A DNA stretch of 64,000 nt from Isoetes taiwanensis (lineage: Eukaryota; Streptophyta; Lycopodiopsida; Isoetales; Isoetaceae): positions 7,031,199-7,095,198 of the forward strand of contig JAJEKV010000050.1 of the NCBI GenBank assembly GCA_021234155.1, written 5' to 3'. Positions 11,834 to 23,244 of this stretch are shown here, one piece after another; the stretch's first letter is position 1; each line of letters begins with the position of its first letter. The notes under the pieces were generated by a model that saw only the letters and a list, made by a program, of their open reading frames with translations, was not told where the DNA came from and did not search any database. The position numbers and the translations under genes are program-made.

Positions 11834-13159
11834 TTAGTGATAATGTGTTTTAAGCATAGCTTTTGCAAGCCAAGGGTGACTAGGAGATTTGGGTAGTGGT
11901 GGTTGCTGCAACATACCATTCCATCTCCCTTCTTTATCGTGTCGCTCCATTTCAATCACGTGGTGCTCTCCGTCTACTTGAAGTTGGTCCAAACTAGAGT
12001 CATTGGTACTTCTTTGCCCTTCAGATTCACATAAGGAATTCCTGGAAGAAGCTTCTTCATATAATTGTGGAATTCCTAGAAATCCTTTTGGTTGAAGTTG
12101 AGGGGATGCTTTATATTTAGAGTAGGAAATCCAATGTGAAGAAGAAGCATTGTCGCTATCGAGGTCCCCGTCACTCCCCTCTTCATGAATGTTAACATTC
12201 TGAAAGTACACAAGTTCGGTATCATTTAAAATTTTCAAAAATATATGTACAACTAATTAAACATATACAAACCGCTTCATCTAGAATCGAGGATCTAAAA
12301 TAGAAATGAGAGGGTCGAACAGAAGGGTGCTTCTGTTTCCAAAATCGACGCATGCTAATAGATTGGAGCCGAAGGGCCCAAACAAGTGGAAAGCAAGACA
12401 TGACACGGCTTTTCTTTCTAAAAAAGTCTTTTTCACAAGAATCATCCTGCATCAAGTGTCCCAAATTGGTAGTCCGCCTTGCTCTATCTGATAATTGAGA
12501 TTTAACACTGCAACTACCAAAAGGGACACTCCCAGAATTATGCATTGCAGATGAGGTTGAAGGGGATTCCTTTGCAATGGTCTTGGCTGCAGAGATAAAT
12601 CTATACATGATGAACTTGCGCAAAGCCGGATCATTGTACAGATCTGTGGAGAATGTAGAGATATCTCCGATGCTATTACATGACATAGCATCTGAAATAT
12701 TTCACTATCGCCATAGCTGGGTCGCATCCTATGTTTTTTTGCCAATTCATCCTGGCATTCAAAAGGCTTTGTCGCCTCATATAAGTGAGAAATAGGTGAT
12801 AGTGCTACTCTTCCTGGAGGTGGCCCTATTGATGGTACAACTCCTATAAAATCCTCTCCTTTATCTTTAGCCCTTCCTGGTGACTTCTCCCATATAAAGG
12901 GCATTCCTGGATGTACCAGCTCTTGCTTCATGTCAATATTTGGTAGATGAGTTAGAGGAGTTTCCCATCCTTCAACCTCATCATCTGATTCTCGCATTGG
13001 ATCCGCATTTGAGCATCGGCTTGGTGCCAGATCTACAGTTGAACTTAGGCATGGCATCAAATTTGCACTTGAACCCATACATGATTCTATGCTATACTTT
13101 CTAGTCGACATGAATGGGGCACCCAAGTCTCCCCTTCGACGACGATAATGATCATCCAT
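11834..13159 (-). pseudogene. DUF688-type plant protein gene, one intron, one frameshift
   Basis: The N-terminal frame starts at 13159 (MDDHYRRRRGDLGAPF) and contains HPGMPFIWEKSPGRAK and IGPPPGR near 12820-12920, the G/M-PF-WE..PG plus proline pattern typical of this family. Near 12700 the frame must shift by one base to continue with the family-like NDPALRKFIMYRFISAAKTI. A consistent intron lies at 12200-12272 (GCG|GTTTG ... TTTCAG|AATG on the minus strand). The last exon ends at 11834 with PPLPKSPSHPWLAKAM, matching the LPKSPS-S-WL block near the C-terminus of these proteins. Function of the family is not established. With one frameshift only, it may be a live gene with an assembly error. 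Its last exon is copied at 2276-2520. Confidence 0.7.
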
Positions 13160-16100
13160 GTGATTCTAGAAGAACTTCAAATAGGAGTGATACTCTTGAA
13201 GGTGTGTTCAAATAAAAAGTATAACATGCTAAAGAGTTTAAATTCTATTTAAAGTAAGTTCTTCAAGAAAATAACTTGAAACATTCTCGGTCTTGCTGCC
13301 CTTACTCTAAATTAGCCTAGATTGCCTCCAAAGTGGGATTCTCGTGATTTTATAATATTATTTTATGCATGTAAAGTATTTGACTTTATTTGAAAGGTCA
13401 TTCAATGTTAAAGCTTTCATGTGTTGCCACATTTAAATATAAAAGTAAAATGTCATCATTAATAGTTTCTAAAATATTCTAATAGTTTTGTATATTCTAT
13501 TATAGGTTCAAATGCCTTTTGTCAAGCGATAAAAGACATGCACTAATGGGAGAATATGTTTTAAGAGGATTTTATGGCACTCATCACTCCAGCCAATCTA
13601 TGTAATAATAATTTTTGACATCTTATTTTTTTAAGTTCCCTGTCATTAATACATCTATTTGTAGTTCTTGATACATATTAAAATAGACTTGAATGAGATT
13701 GGTAAATATATGCTTATAATTTGACATCAAATGAAAGATGCAACAAAAGATTGAAACATGAGAAGGCTTTAACCTGATGAGATGTTACATATATAGCCAT
13801 TAAAACCATATAGCTATCTATCAAACCACATCCTAAGGGGACAATTAATCAAATTTTGAGAATGAGCTGTAAACTTTAAACAATAATACTAAGACTTGGA
13901 TTTGAGGTTTCTACATAGAAGTCAATTTTTGGATATTAAGGGTTCTACTTTGTATTGTTGAAAATGATTTAGGAATATTTTTAGAATCAACTGCAATTTA
14001 AGCGATAGGTAGGTAGGTATTAATGTCTTAGCAAAAGAAATGTTGTTCTAGACAATAGTTATCACACAATTACCAAAAAGCTAATCTATGCAACACATAC
14101 ATCTCATTGTCATCCTCCCCTCACTATAACTTCTAGATCAAAATTTAGAATGTTATTAGGCAACTTCAAATCCCTTGTAGATCTTTCCATCTCTATCTAG
14201 TCTAAAGTTGGCATGAAGGATTACATTGCATGTTTCTTTCCACACAAGTATAAAATTGGTAATGTTTCAAGCAATGCATCTCCTACAATCTAACTTGTGT
14301 TGGGATGAATTTATGATATATCGAACATATTAGTAGAATTTTCTGGATGTCTTACATTTTGTTGAATCCCAATCTTTAGTCAGGCAGGTACATGACCTAG
14401 ATTGAACACAACCAATCATATTGAATTCAAGTCACACCTTCTCTTGTCACTCAATTACACACTAAGGGTACTAAACACTATCTCCCCTTGGCCACAGCCA
14501 CCAATGTATCATCTTAATGCAATATGATGAGCTACATACAAAATATAAATCAATGAAACAAGAAAAGTCAAAGGCAACATTGACTCTTGATGTATACTGT
14601 CATTTTGCTCATTTTCAATGCACATTATAATCATTTACATTTGCTTTTCTTATTAAGCAGAGCGTCAGTCCCTACTTTTCTTTTTAATTCCAATTGCCAA
14701 AACCCCATTATGGATCATTTAATTTAACATAGAATATATGAAGATCTAAAAGCGATTTTTAAACTTCAATTGTACACTTGGCTTTGGACAAAATTATTCA
14801 TCAGTTGCTAGTTGTCATTATGTATTTTTAGCTTTGTCAAGTATCTATAATTTAAAACTATGAGCTCCACAAAAGCATTCTATATGAGCCTATAAGCAAG
14901 ATAAGGAACAAATGAAGAATAGTAAAAGGAAATACTTTTTTCTATCTCCATTATAGCACTACAAAATTGCTTTATTGAATCACAAAGAATTGGATGATAG
15001 AATATATATAGTAAGAAATCTAAATAGCATGTTTAGTAAAGTTTCTGACAAATAACTAAAAGATTACAACATGTGTACATATGGTCACACTATCCTCCTT
15101 CTAGACAGTGGCATGCAGCTGATGCTCCTGGAGTTGGAGTGGTCAGATCTGACTTTAACAGTCTTCTCTAAAGAACCTTATCTTTGCTAAATTTGTTATA
15201 GGCTTCCAACTCAGATCGATCACTTGGATTGTAGGTTTCCATGTCTCAATTGGAGAGTAGTCTTCATAATCTCTAAGTAGTAAGGGCAGCGTTACTCTAC
15301 CTCATAGAGCAAGCAACATGCACAATGACCCATGATCAATTTTAACCAACATGGATATATTAGTGTTCCACCCTGGATGGCAAGAGGAAGTGAAGTATGC
15401 AAAGCAAGTTCTTTATGTGAGCACGCTTCTTCAAACTAAACTAAACGGAACCTACAAAAGAACTACTATATGTATGAGTCAAAGGAACTTAGTATTGTAG
15501 ATCTTTTAATTACTTAAAGATTAGCCTTTCAAATCGGAAAAGTAAGGATGCCGCTAAAGGAACTTAATGTTCAAGATCTAGTAAACCTTAAAATCTTCAT
15601 GATGTATCTTAACAAACCATTGGTAGAAGGTCGAGATTTTTGGAGATCAACACCCAATATGTGTAGATCACGGAAATGAAGAATCTGGTATTAGTCCCAA
15701 ACTAGAATCACCTCGTAGAGGTCCTCTACTAATAGAGGCTTCAATCTTGCAAAATTGCAAGACTATGGTCGAGATCTATTCCTGGAAGTCTAGATTACTA
15801 GAAGTCTTCTTCCTGTTATAACCTATCCCACAACATATTGGAGCAGCCTACACCATTTGAAACCCCAATCTGATGTTGAAATTCCCCTCTAATAGATCTC
15901 AATAGGTTTATTAATAGTGTCTGAGAGGCTATTCTGCATATGATCAACCCAAAAAATATTGCAGTGCATGTTCTTGGATGCAAAATCCATGAGATCAACT
16001 CCAATATTTAACTGCCAATGTTATTCTCAATTTTGCCTCATTGCGACATTCGCACCTCCATTAACAATTACATCAATATTCCATTTTCTTACCTAAGGAA

Positions 16101-16855
16101 ATCCCATTGGGAAAATTCCAAATATACCCCTCAAGTTTGCTAAAGTTCCAAAAATACCCTCTAAATGAAGAGCATTTTTTGAAAAAATGGTAATAAAGTA
16201 TCCGTTGCTCCTCAAAGTCAAAACTAGTCTTCAAGAATATTATAGATTAAAATAAAATCTTCCCAACAATGTCAAATTCATCAAAATTGGAGTTGAAGTT
16301 CACAAGTTATGCTCATTTATGTTGTTTTTTATAGCATTTACTTGAAACACTATAACTTGAAGATTCCAGCTCCCTTGGAGATAATTCCATTGCTATTGGA
16401 TAGGCATTATTCTCATCTATAAGTTTCATGAAGGTCAGTTTTTTAGTTGGTTGATCACAAGAAAATTATTGCCATTTGAGACAAATACACTGTTTCTAGG
16501 GGTATATCTGGAAATTTTTCAATCCCATTTCAATGTACAAGTTGCCCCCTAGTGTTTGCCATAACCCAGAGTTAGTCACCAGTGATTTGCCGGCCATACT
16601 CCCATGCTCAAGGATATGGGTCAAGGACCTATTGAAATCAACAATACCTCTGGAAGCACCTATAACACCAACCTTGACAATGCATCAGAAAATTGGGCAA
16701 CTGCATCAAAACAATGCATCACATGACGTTGCTCTTCCAGATTGCTTTCGAGGTGGACTTCCATACAATGTCAAGGTCTCATGCTCACGATGGAGTATGA
16801 CCCTTCCAGATTCCATCAACTTTAGCACATTCTAAAAAAACATCTTTTTGAATGC
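13160..16855. other. Intergenic DNA without a recognised gene
   Basis: AT-rich sequence with no frame above about 100 residues that resembles a protein, and no LTR pair, tRNA or tandem array. An open frame at 16533-16835 (100 residues) has no recognised motif. Confidence 0.5.
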
Positions 16856-16859
16856 AAAT

Positions 16860-17900
16860 AAGAGCATTAGATCAAGTTTCACTACCCGTTCCCCCGACAT
16901 ATGCTCCTACCTTGTTTCAGTTATATGCCAACATCATTGATCATCCAGTATTGTTTTAGACCTTATCCCCCTTAGAAAAGCAACATCAAAGGGATGCCGG
17001 CTTATGCCTTTATTGTGGAGGCTATGGGCTCAGATATTTCAATTAAGTGATCGAGCACCAGCCACGAGAATATACTTGGTCTACTTGAGTTGAATTCAAT
17101 GAGAAAGAATGCACTGCATGCGATGATTGTATCATCCGCATACAAAATCAGAATGCGAATAACAGAATATTGGGATCAGGATGCAATTTTTGCATCTAAA
17201 AATCTAATGTTTCTCGAAAGCATACAAGCCGCTAAAGGACGACGCCGCCAATGTTCACGCTTACCACACGCTCAACAAATAAAAGTGCCCTCCACGCCTA
17301 GGATCACCCCATGCGCCGGTCAGATCCCAATATAGGCTGGCGAAGTCGAACTCCTCAAGGAAGTTTCAGCCTCGATGCCCCAGGCATCTGCGCCATTGGA
17401 TCCTGCTGATCCCTTAGTTCACATTCCCTTCGAGCTGCAAGAAAAGCTCACTAAAATCAAAATTTCCGTCAGTCTCTCCACTATTTTAAAGTTATGTCCT
17501 GCCCTCAGGGAACAATTATTGTTACCCATTGTTCTTGTTGGCGCTGTCGCCATTTCCACACCCATGGTTAATGCAACTGTTGGGAATCGTGATTAATCAT
17601 ATGCCAGTTGATAGAGGCAAAGTCTTTGTCAACCTCATCACGGATAAACTCCGGAAACAACTAGGCATAACTCAACTATATCGTGCTCCTTATGACATCA
17701 AGCTCGCCAATGGATACATCACACACCCTCAAGGCATCACTCCTATTCTTCATATCAGCATCGGTGATTTCAAATTCCCCTTAAAAATTTGGTGTTTGAA
17801 AAACAGGGGAGGATCCTGGTGATTATGAAATGCTGGTTGGACGACCTTTTCTCCACCAGGCTAAAAGCATTCATTATTGGGCTACTGATCAGCTTGTCAT
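16860..17900 (+). pseudogene. gag/protease relic of a gypsy A-type element
   Basis: The gag part has QRDAGLCLYCGGYG at about 16990-17030, the start of a gypsy zinc knuckle whose His and last Cys are lost. From 17375 the sequence matches element A: FELQEKLTKIKISVSLSTIL (A: LELQEERQKIKIPLSLATIL at 41850), then NLITDKLRKQLGITQLYRAP and YDIKLANGYIT at 17630-17720 (A: 42060-42150). It loses similarity after the block aligned with LVGGRPFLRQAKSIHYWATD. The end of this relic is part of the sequence duplicated at 32217, so the relic is older than that duplication. No LTR is present. Confidence 0.75.
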
Positions 17901-18291
17901 TTTCTATAAAAATCTAGCTGGAATAATAATTTTTATACATGTAATGTCAAAAATCCCAGCAGAAAAGTGTTCTTGTTCCAGACAGCCCAGGTAGGAATAC
18001 GAAAAACCCACATAATGTGTCTAGATATATTTCCATGGTTGAACTTAGGTATTTATTTTCTGATTTGATTGGCTTTAGTTAGTGATGTGACCCTTTCACG
18101 GTTATACTTCAAGAGCATGATAAACAAAGGCAGGATGCACAATTTCAAAGCATGGAAACGTCTGTATTGGATCTACAAAGGTTAAGTTACATTATCTTCT
18201 TATTATGGTCAGTATGACTTTGATTTTTGTGGATTATAAAAGCTTCTTTTTCTATAAATACAGGTAGATCAGCTGGATATAATGAAGCATT
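17860..18291 (+). pseudogene. Exon/intron piece of an unidentified coiled-coil gene, copy 1, first part
   Basis: The sequence is duplicated at 32217-32585. An exon-like block of about 80 bases (about 18092-18180) reads LQEHDKQRQDAQFQSMETSV in one frame, then a GT donor; after an intron ending CTATAAATACAG a short exon reads VDQLDIMKH. The heptad-like composition suggests a coiled coil. I do not recognise the protein. The stretch is interrupted at 18291 by a 0.96-kb insertion, resumes at 19256-19457, is interrupted again by the DNA transposon, and resumes at 30955. Confidence 0.55.
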
Positions 18292-19255
18292 CTGTGGCAA
18301 GGTCCTATAGACAGCATATATGTCGGCCGAAGTGAAGTGGTATTCTCATTGAGCTTTGTGAAATCGTTGAGTACAAATTAATTCCCCTACTGGGTTAGAA
18401 CTTTTGAAAGAACTTGAAATTTAAATGCTCCGAAACTAGACAATCATCGAGAGCACAAAGAAACTAGGAAATACAAGATAAAGAGATCTTTCATCCGCCG
18501 CTCGGTTTATCCAAAGAAGAGAAAACTAGTGATCGCCTCTCATCGGAATTAAAAAGCCCCGCCCTTGCGCGATCCCGTGCACCCCAATCACCAAGAGACC
18601 TTACAACAGCAAAGATGAAAAAATGACCCGTCAAGGAGTTAGGCGCCCTGCGCATTAATGCATCCAATATCTAATAAAGTTCAGAGGCTCCAGAGCCACG
18701 CTGAAAAAGAAACAACAGCCGACCAATCGAGAACCATCCGTGGAATGACCATCGCGGAGAAAAATATCCGATTAGTGCTGCCTCAGAGGCTACATCGCCA
18801 CGCTGAGAGATAATAAAAAATGGAAAAATGCCTCAGAGGCTACAATGCCACGCTGAGAGGTAATAAAAAATGGAGAATGCCACAGAGGCTACAGTGCCAC
18901 GCTGAGAAAGATGAAACATAAGAACATACACACTTGAAAAGAACAACAAAAACGAAAACATGGAGGACGTCAGAGGCATCAAAGCAACCTGAGAGGTAGA
19001 GAAAGCAGACAGAAACTGAAGATGGCCACGCGACCAAAAAGAATTAGAGCAACATCAACATGGAACAGAAGAATAAAATGGAACAATGAATGACAACAAG
19101 CCTAAGAAACTCAACCGAACTAGAGCCAGCGAACCTATATCATCCGTGAAGAACACAAAGAGAGAGGGGAAGGGTGAGAAGGTAGGTAGAGGCGCTAATG
19201 ACAAAAACAAAGCTCAAGAGAACGCCGGTTCTATTGCTTCGCAATAGAACCTTGA
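18292..19255. mobile_element. 0.96-kb non-autonomous insertion with foldback end
   Basis: Absent from the otherwise matching copy at about 32585 and flanked by CATT on both sides (18288-18291 and 19256-19259), whereas the empty copy has one CATT. Near its left end it reads CAAGGTCCTATAG and its right end is the inverse, CAATAGAACCTTG, giving imperfect terminal inverted repeats. The right end also forms a hairpin, GGTTCTATTGC-TTC-GCAATAGAACC. No coding sequence was recognised; an internal tandem repeat lies at 18675-18905. The superfamily is unassigned. Confidence 0.65.
18675..18905. repeat. Tandem repeat inside the 0.96-kb insertion
   Basis: Four copies of CAGAGGCTACA.TGCCACGCTGAG separated by A-rich linkers (TAATAAAAAATGGA). 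A diverged fifth copy lies near 18965-18995. Confidence 0.75.
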
Positions 19256-19457
19256 CATTTGCTTTGTCACCAAATGCGCATTCATCATATTCAGTAAATC
19301 TCTATCACAAATGTTTTCATGTGAACGTGTCTTTGTAACAATATATTTTTAGATGGAAGTTCAGCTATCAGAAAAAGCCATTGTAGTAAATTGATAATGT
19401 ACTCATATTATTGTGATCCTTAAAGCAATTGGACAATTGTCACATACATGTGTGTGA
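19256..19457 (+). pseudogene. Unidentified coiled-coil gene, copy 1, second part
   Basis: Matches 32588-32792 almost base for base. It is mainly intron-like sequence; a possible exon starts after TATTTTTAG at about 19353. It ends in GTGA (19454-19457), the target site of the DNA transposon. Confidence 0.55.
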
Positions 19458-19479
19458 GGGTAAAAGCATGAAAGGGTGT
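19458..19479 (+). repeat. Left terminal inverted repeat of the DNA transposon
   Basis: Twenty-two bases beginning GGGTAAAAGCATGAAAGGGT. It is the inverse of 30933-30954 with one mismatch (A/G at base 5), and directly follows the GTGA target copy. Confidence 0.88.
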
Positions 19480-19782
19480 ACGTACATCGTACTGAATTGA
19501 AGGACGAATTTGTGCTTTTTTGGGGTACATTTTAGATGTACATCAAGATACTCTGGTTTGTCGTTTTGTGTCAGGTTTGCAATGATTGCAAGATCATCCC
19601 TGACAGTGCCCCCGAAATTCTTGGTTAGCCACCGAACCACCGAACCATCGAACCAATTCAAATGGATCCATCCCTCCCTTTCCGAAATTCCCCCCTTTCA
19701 CAGGACGAACACCGAACGAATTCCAGAAGCAAACACATGCCAATTGAATCTACAAGAAATAGAAATCAATTTCAATCTGTTC

Positions 19783-20405
19783 ATGGAGGGTGAGAATTCC
19801 AATGGAAGTGATGGTTTTAAGCGCAAGTATGCCGACATTGGCTAGTGTTATGCCACAAAACAAATAAAGCAGCGTGTTGACAGGTCGGTGGATTGCATCC
19901 TCAGTTGCTGGCAAACGCTTCGTCCAGATCAAAGATTAGTTTTTTGTGCTCGTTTATTGCAAGATGACAGGCTTTTTTCTTTTTTCGAACCTGTAATTGG
20001 AAATCCTTCCAAAGTTATTGTTATGAAATCAATGATCAGAAACTTGAAAGATGGGCTTCAAGAAGTAAAGTCTGCTAATAGCAAAGATAAATTGGCTGCA
20101 TTCATTGTTATCAATGATTGTTGGAAAAAAAGGAGATGGAGATATAAACAAGAATGTTTCTTCAAAATTGCTAAAGATACAGCCAAGAAATTTATCCAAA
20201 GCTGCAAAGAAGAAGGAAGATAATGTCATTAAGTGGAGCAAATGTATGGGCTTTGGCGGGGAAGGATGCCAAGATCAAATAGAATCGATGATTCAATCAA
20301 ATGTCGTTAAATGAATTTTGGCTTGATAATACCAAAGTTTCACCAAAGGTTAGAGATGTCATGAAGAGGAGAACACAAGCAATACAATACCTTGATATCT
20401 CACAG
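19783..20405 (+). pseudogene. Transposase-like gene, N-terminal exon
   Basis: An ATG at 19783 opens MEGENSNGSDGFKRKYADIG, followed by an in-frame TAG and, in the same frame, VDRSVDCILSCWQTLRPDQR and FARLLQDD-like sequence to about 20223. Two frame changes later the exon ends with LNEFWLDNTKVSPKVRDVMK and YLDISQ before a GT at 20405. The segment 'FW.DNT.VSP...D' before a cysteine-rich block is, as I recall it, how proteins with the WSDGCASQFK core are organised, so this is most likely the first exon of the gene continuing at 23245. The intervening 2.8 kb would then be a large intron. Confidence 0.55.
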
Positions 20406-20614
20406 GTTTGCTCTTGTAATTGAATCAATTCAGTTTTGGAGATTATGTTTTCTTCCAAAATTCTTTCATGACTTTCTTCCAGACATTCTAGTTCTGTTCT
20501 TCGAGTGACCTGTTAATGAATACACATGGTTTTCATGAAATGTATTGCATTTTACATTGTTTACATTTTTACATTGTTTACATAGTAGCAGAAATCTTGC
20601 AGTGATGTGCTATT

Positions 20615-20985
20615 AGGTACTTTTTAGATGTACATCCATTAACACTTACATGTCCATGCAAAATGCATTTACATGTACTTGAATATCAAAATTACATCAT
20701 TTTACATTTTAGTGTACTTTCAGGTAATGAAGCCAAACAAATCATACATATGTACATTAGTTGTACTAATATTGTAACATTAATGTGATATACTAATATT
20801 AGAACATTAATTAGATGTACATTAGATGTACATTGGATGTACATTGGATGTACACGGGATGTACAGTAACAGATCAGTGGAATTGTTGGCTATACGTTAG
20901 ATGTACTGATGTACATTAGATGTACATTAGATGTACAGTAACAGATCAGTGGAACTGTTGGATGGACATTTTATGTACATAGAAC
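20615..20985. repeat. TGTACAT-motif cluster, left side of the transposon
   Basis: Many copies of GATGTACATT and variants, in both orientations because TGTACA is palindromic. It includes a repeated 'ATGTACAGTAACAGATCAGTGGAA.TGTTGG' block at about 20860 and 20930. Similar clusters lie at 25200-25290 and 28985-29400. Such motif clusters are often transposase-binding sites; that role is inferred. Confidence 0.7.
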
Positions 20986-20999
20986 ATACATTAAACTAG

Positions 21000-21765
21000 G
21001 AAATTGCCCACCTTCGGTGGGCATTCCATGTATTTGGACATGGAATGTTTGTCTATGAATGTTGTCCGGGTAAATTGATGTGTTACCTACTTGTGAATTT
21101 GACAATCTTATTGCTTCAAGAAACATTGTACCCAACGAATGAGCAATATTAACACTCATTAGTTTGTAAGTATTGCAAAAATCTAGAACCACCTAAATAA
21201 TCCATTGTACATGCACTAAGAAATCATCATTGGTTGCTACTTTGAATTAAATTGAATGATAAAGATATGGAAAATCCTACTTATATTGATAAAACCTCTT
21301 GAAGAACTCTTGTTTATAAGTTTTCCCATACAATTTAATGCAATATGTTGTTCCCTATAACAAAAATAGTCAAATAAGGAAATCAAATAAGGCATATCCT
21401 TTTGCATAAACAAAATACGATGGTTTCACGATAACTTAGTCCGAGTTTATAGTTAGAGTCCTCGTGAACTTGGAGCCTTTGTAAAATCATGTTAAGTTGT
21501 TCAATTAATGCCGCATTATATTGCACTTGCATTTCCAGCAGATTATTCCTTGACTTAATCTGAATCAAAACACTGCATAAAATGATTAAAGTCCAGTCTA
21601 CTTGAGAATAAAGGGACTATTATGCCAGTACAAAATGGCATGAAAAATACAAAGGCCAAACTGAATGTGGCAATGCATCGGATAAAACGCGCACCTACCC
21701 AAAGGAATCTTAGAGGATCTCCTTATATTAAACATTTAGTGGCAACTTCATGATTCTATAAGTTC
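21000..21765. other. Transposon interior without a recognised gene
   Basis: A minus-strand frame of 73 residues (20971-21192) and one of 61 (21383-21568) have no recognised motif. It is probably intron or filler within the element. Confidence 0.4.
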
Positions 21766-21769
21766 TTGC

Positions 21770-22310
21770 ATGTGCTTTAGCACAACCTTGCTCATTTTGT
21801 GGCACGATCTTTGCTTCTTGCAATGTTCTAATGTCGGGTGCATTTCTTTCAACAATCTAAGGGCCTTTCTACCATGGCCATGCTGAGCATATATGGCCAC
21901 CATTGAGGTCCAAGAAACAAAGATTACACATAGTCATTCCATCAAAAAGAATACTTGCATTTTCTATATCACCACATATCCCATACACTTCAATTAAAGA
22001 GTTGGTCAAAAATCAAGCTTCTACTTCCAATCCTTCATCCGAATCTTGGTATGCACCTTTTTAGTTGTGGTCGCTTCATTGGCGCATGCATCAAAAATGA
22101 TAACAAAGGTCATCGGTCCCGGCTTCATACCTTTCCATCGCATTTAATTAAAAAAGTCAAGAGCCTCCTTTCCATGCCCATTCACGAGCATATGCCATAA
22201 GGATAACATTCCATGAGATCTCATTCCACATCCATAGTGTACATATGCGTAAAAACAATGCATTCCATGTAATTGCATCAAAAACAACCTTCTCTGTCTC
22301 TTCACAGACT
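21770..22310 (-). pseudogene. PPR (pentatricopeptide repeat) gene fragment captured by the transposon
   Basis: Read on the minus strand from about 22310, frames broken by indels give ISWNVILMAYARE, GKEAL-like and KPG-MTFVIIFDACANEA, then YGICGDIENASILFDGM, and SWTSMVAIYAQHGHGRKALR at about 21830-21920. These are the SWN.../LI.AY...G...AL/F..M patterns of PLS-type PPR proteins, which bind organellar RNA. Only about three to four repeats remain, with no start, no C-terminal domain and several frameshifts, so it is a fragment. Its position inside the TIR-bounded element makes it transposon-captured host sequence. Confidence 0.75.
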
Positions 22311-23240
22311 TGGGACTTGATTTTGAGAGCCTTCTCCCGAAATGTACACTATGATCTCTCTGCTTTCATCTGCATTTCTAAACAAAATTGTAATGAAAAT
22401 AATACATAAAAGCCTAAGTAAGTTAAGTAAAATTCTACGGTAGCGGTGAAGAATCGATCTACACGCTTGTTGTTCTTCTATGAAAATCCAATACCGCGGA
22501 TTCCTCGTGCATTCTAGCTCGCTCTGTCTTACACTTTTGTATTTTGTATTGTATTGCTTCAGACGTCTTATTTGGTATTATAGTGTATCTTGAATGAAAA
22601 AAAAAGTGGAAAATAAGTTAGGTTAGAGTACACCGCATTCTTTGAGCTCGAGCTTCAATCTTGGGGTGGAAGCTTCCAAGAAAGCATGCGCTTAGCCTCT
22701 ACTACGCCTCTGTGAGCCTCGGCTATGGCCTCTACTTTGATTTATGGACTTTCCCAAATCGAAGAAATGCTAGCGGATGAATTACTTCTTGCAATAGCCA
22801 CTTGCGAGATCCGGCGAAGATCCCTCTTCGTAACCTTGCCCCCATGCCCAAAGACTAAATAATCTATTCCGCCTTCTTGTTTTACACCTTCACACCTTTA
22901 CCTCTCGCATTACAAGCTTCCACCCGCCTTCACCATGGCATGCCATAGTCATAGCTACCTAGCCCGCCATAGCCATCATCGAACTCGAAGATGAGATGCT
23001 CAAGCGTTAGCCGCCTTGAAACCATACCGGAGGAGATAGATGCAAAATTGAGTAAGGGAAAACATTCCGCCATAGCCAAGCTTAATCTAAAATTTGCTCC
23101 GCGCAAAAAAAAAAAAACCCTAGGAAAGGTAATTAGGAAACGATGCAGAGATGATGCCACGTGGCTGGCGGAATCTCGGTAGCCCAATCTAGGGCCATTC
23201 AAGACAGACATACACTAAAATTTTATAATATAGGATGTAC
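22311..23240. other. Transposon interior, noncoding
   Basis: No protein similarity was recognised. It contains A runs at about 22600 and 23107-23118. It precedes the second transposase exon. Confidence 0.4.
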
Positions 23241-23244
23241 AATA

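Noticed and set aside
18292-19255. Helitron
   Set aside because: A terminal hairpin is present, but there is no 5' TC/3' CTRR, and a 4-bp CATT duplication and inverted ends are seen.
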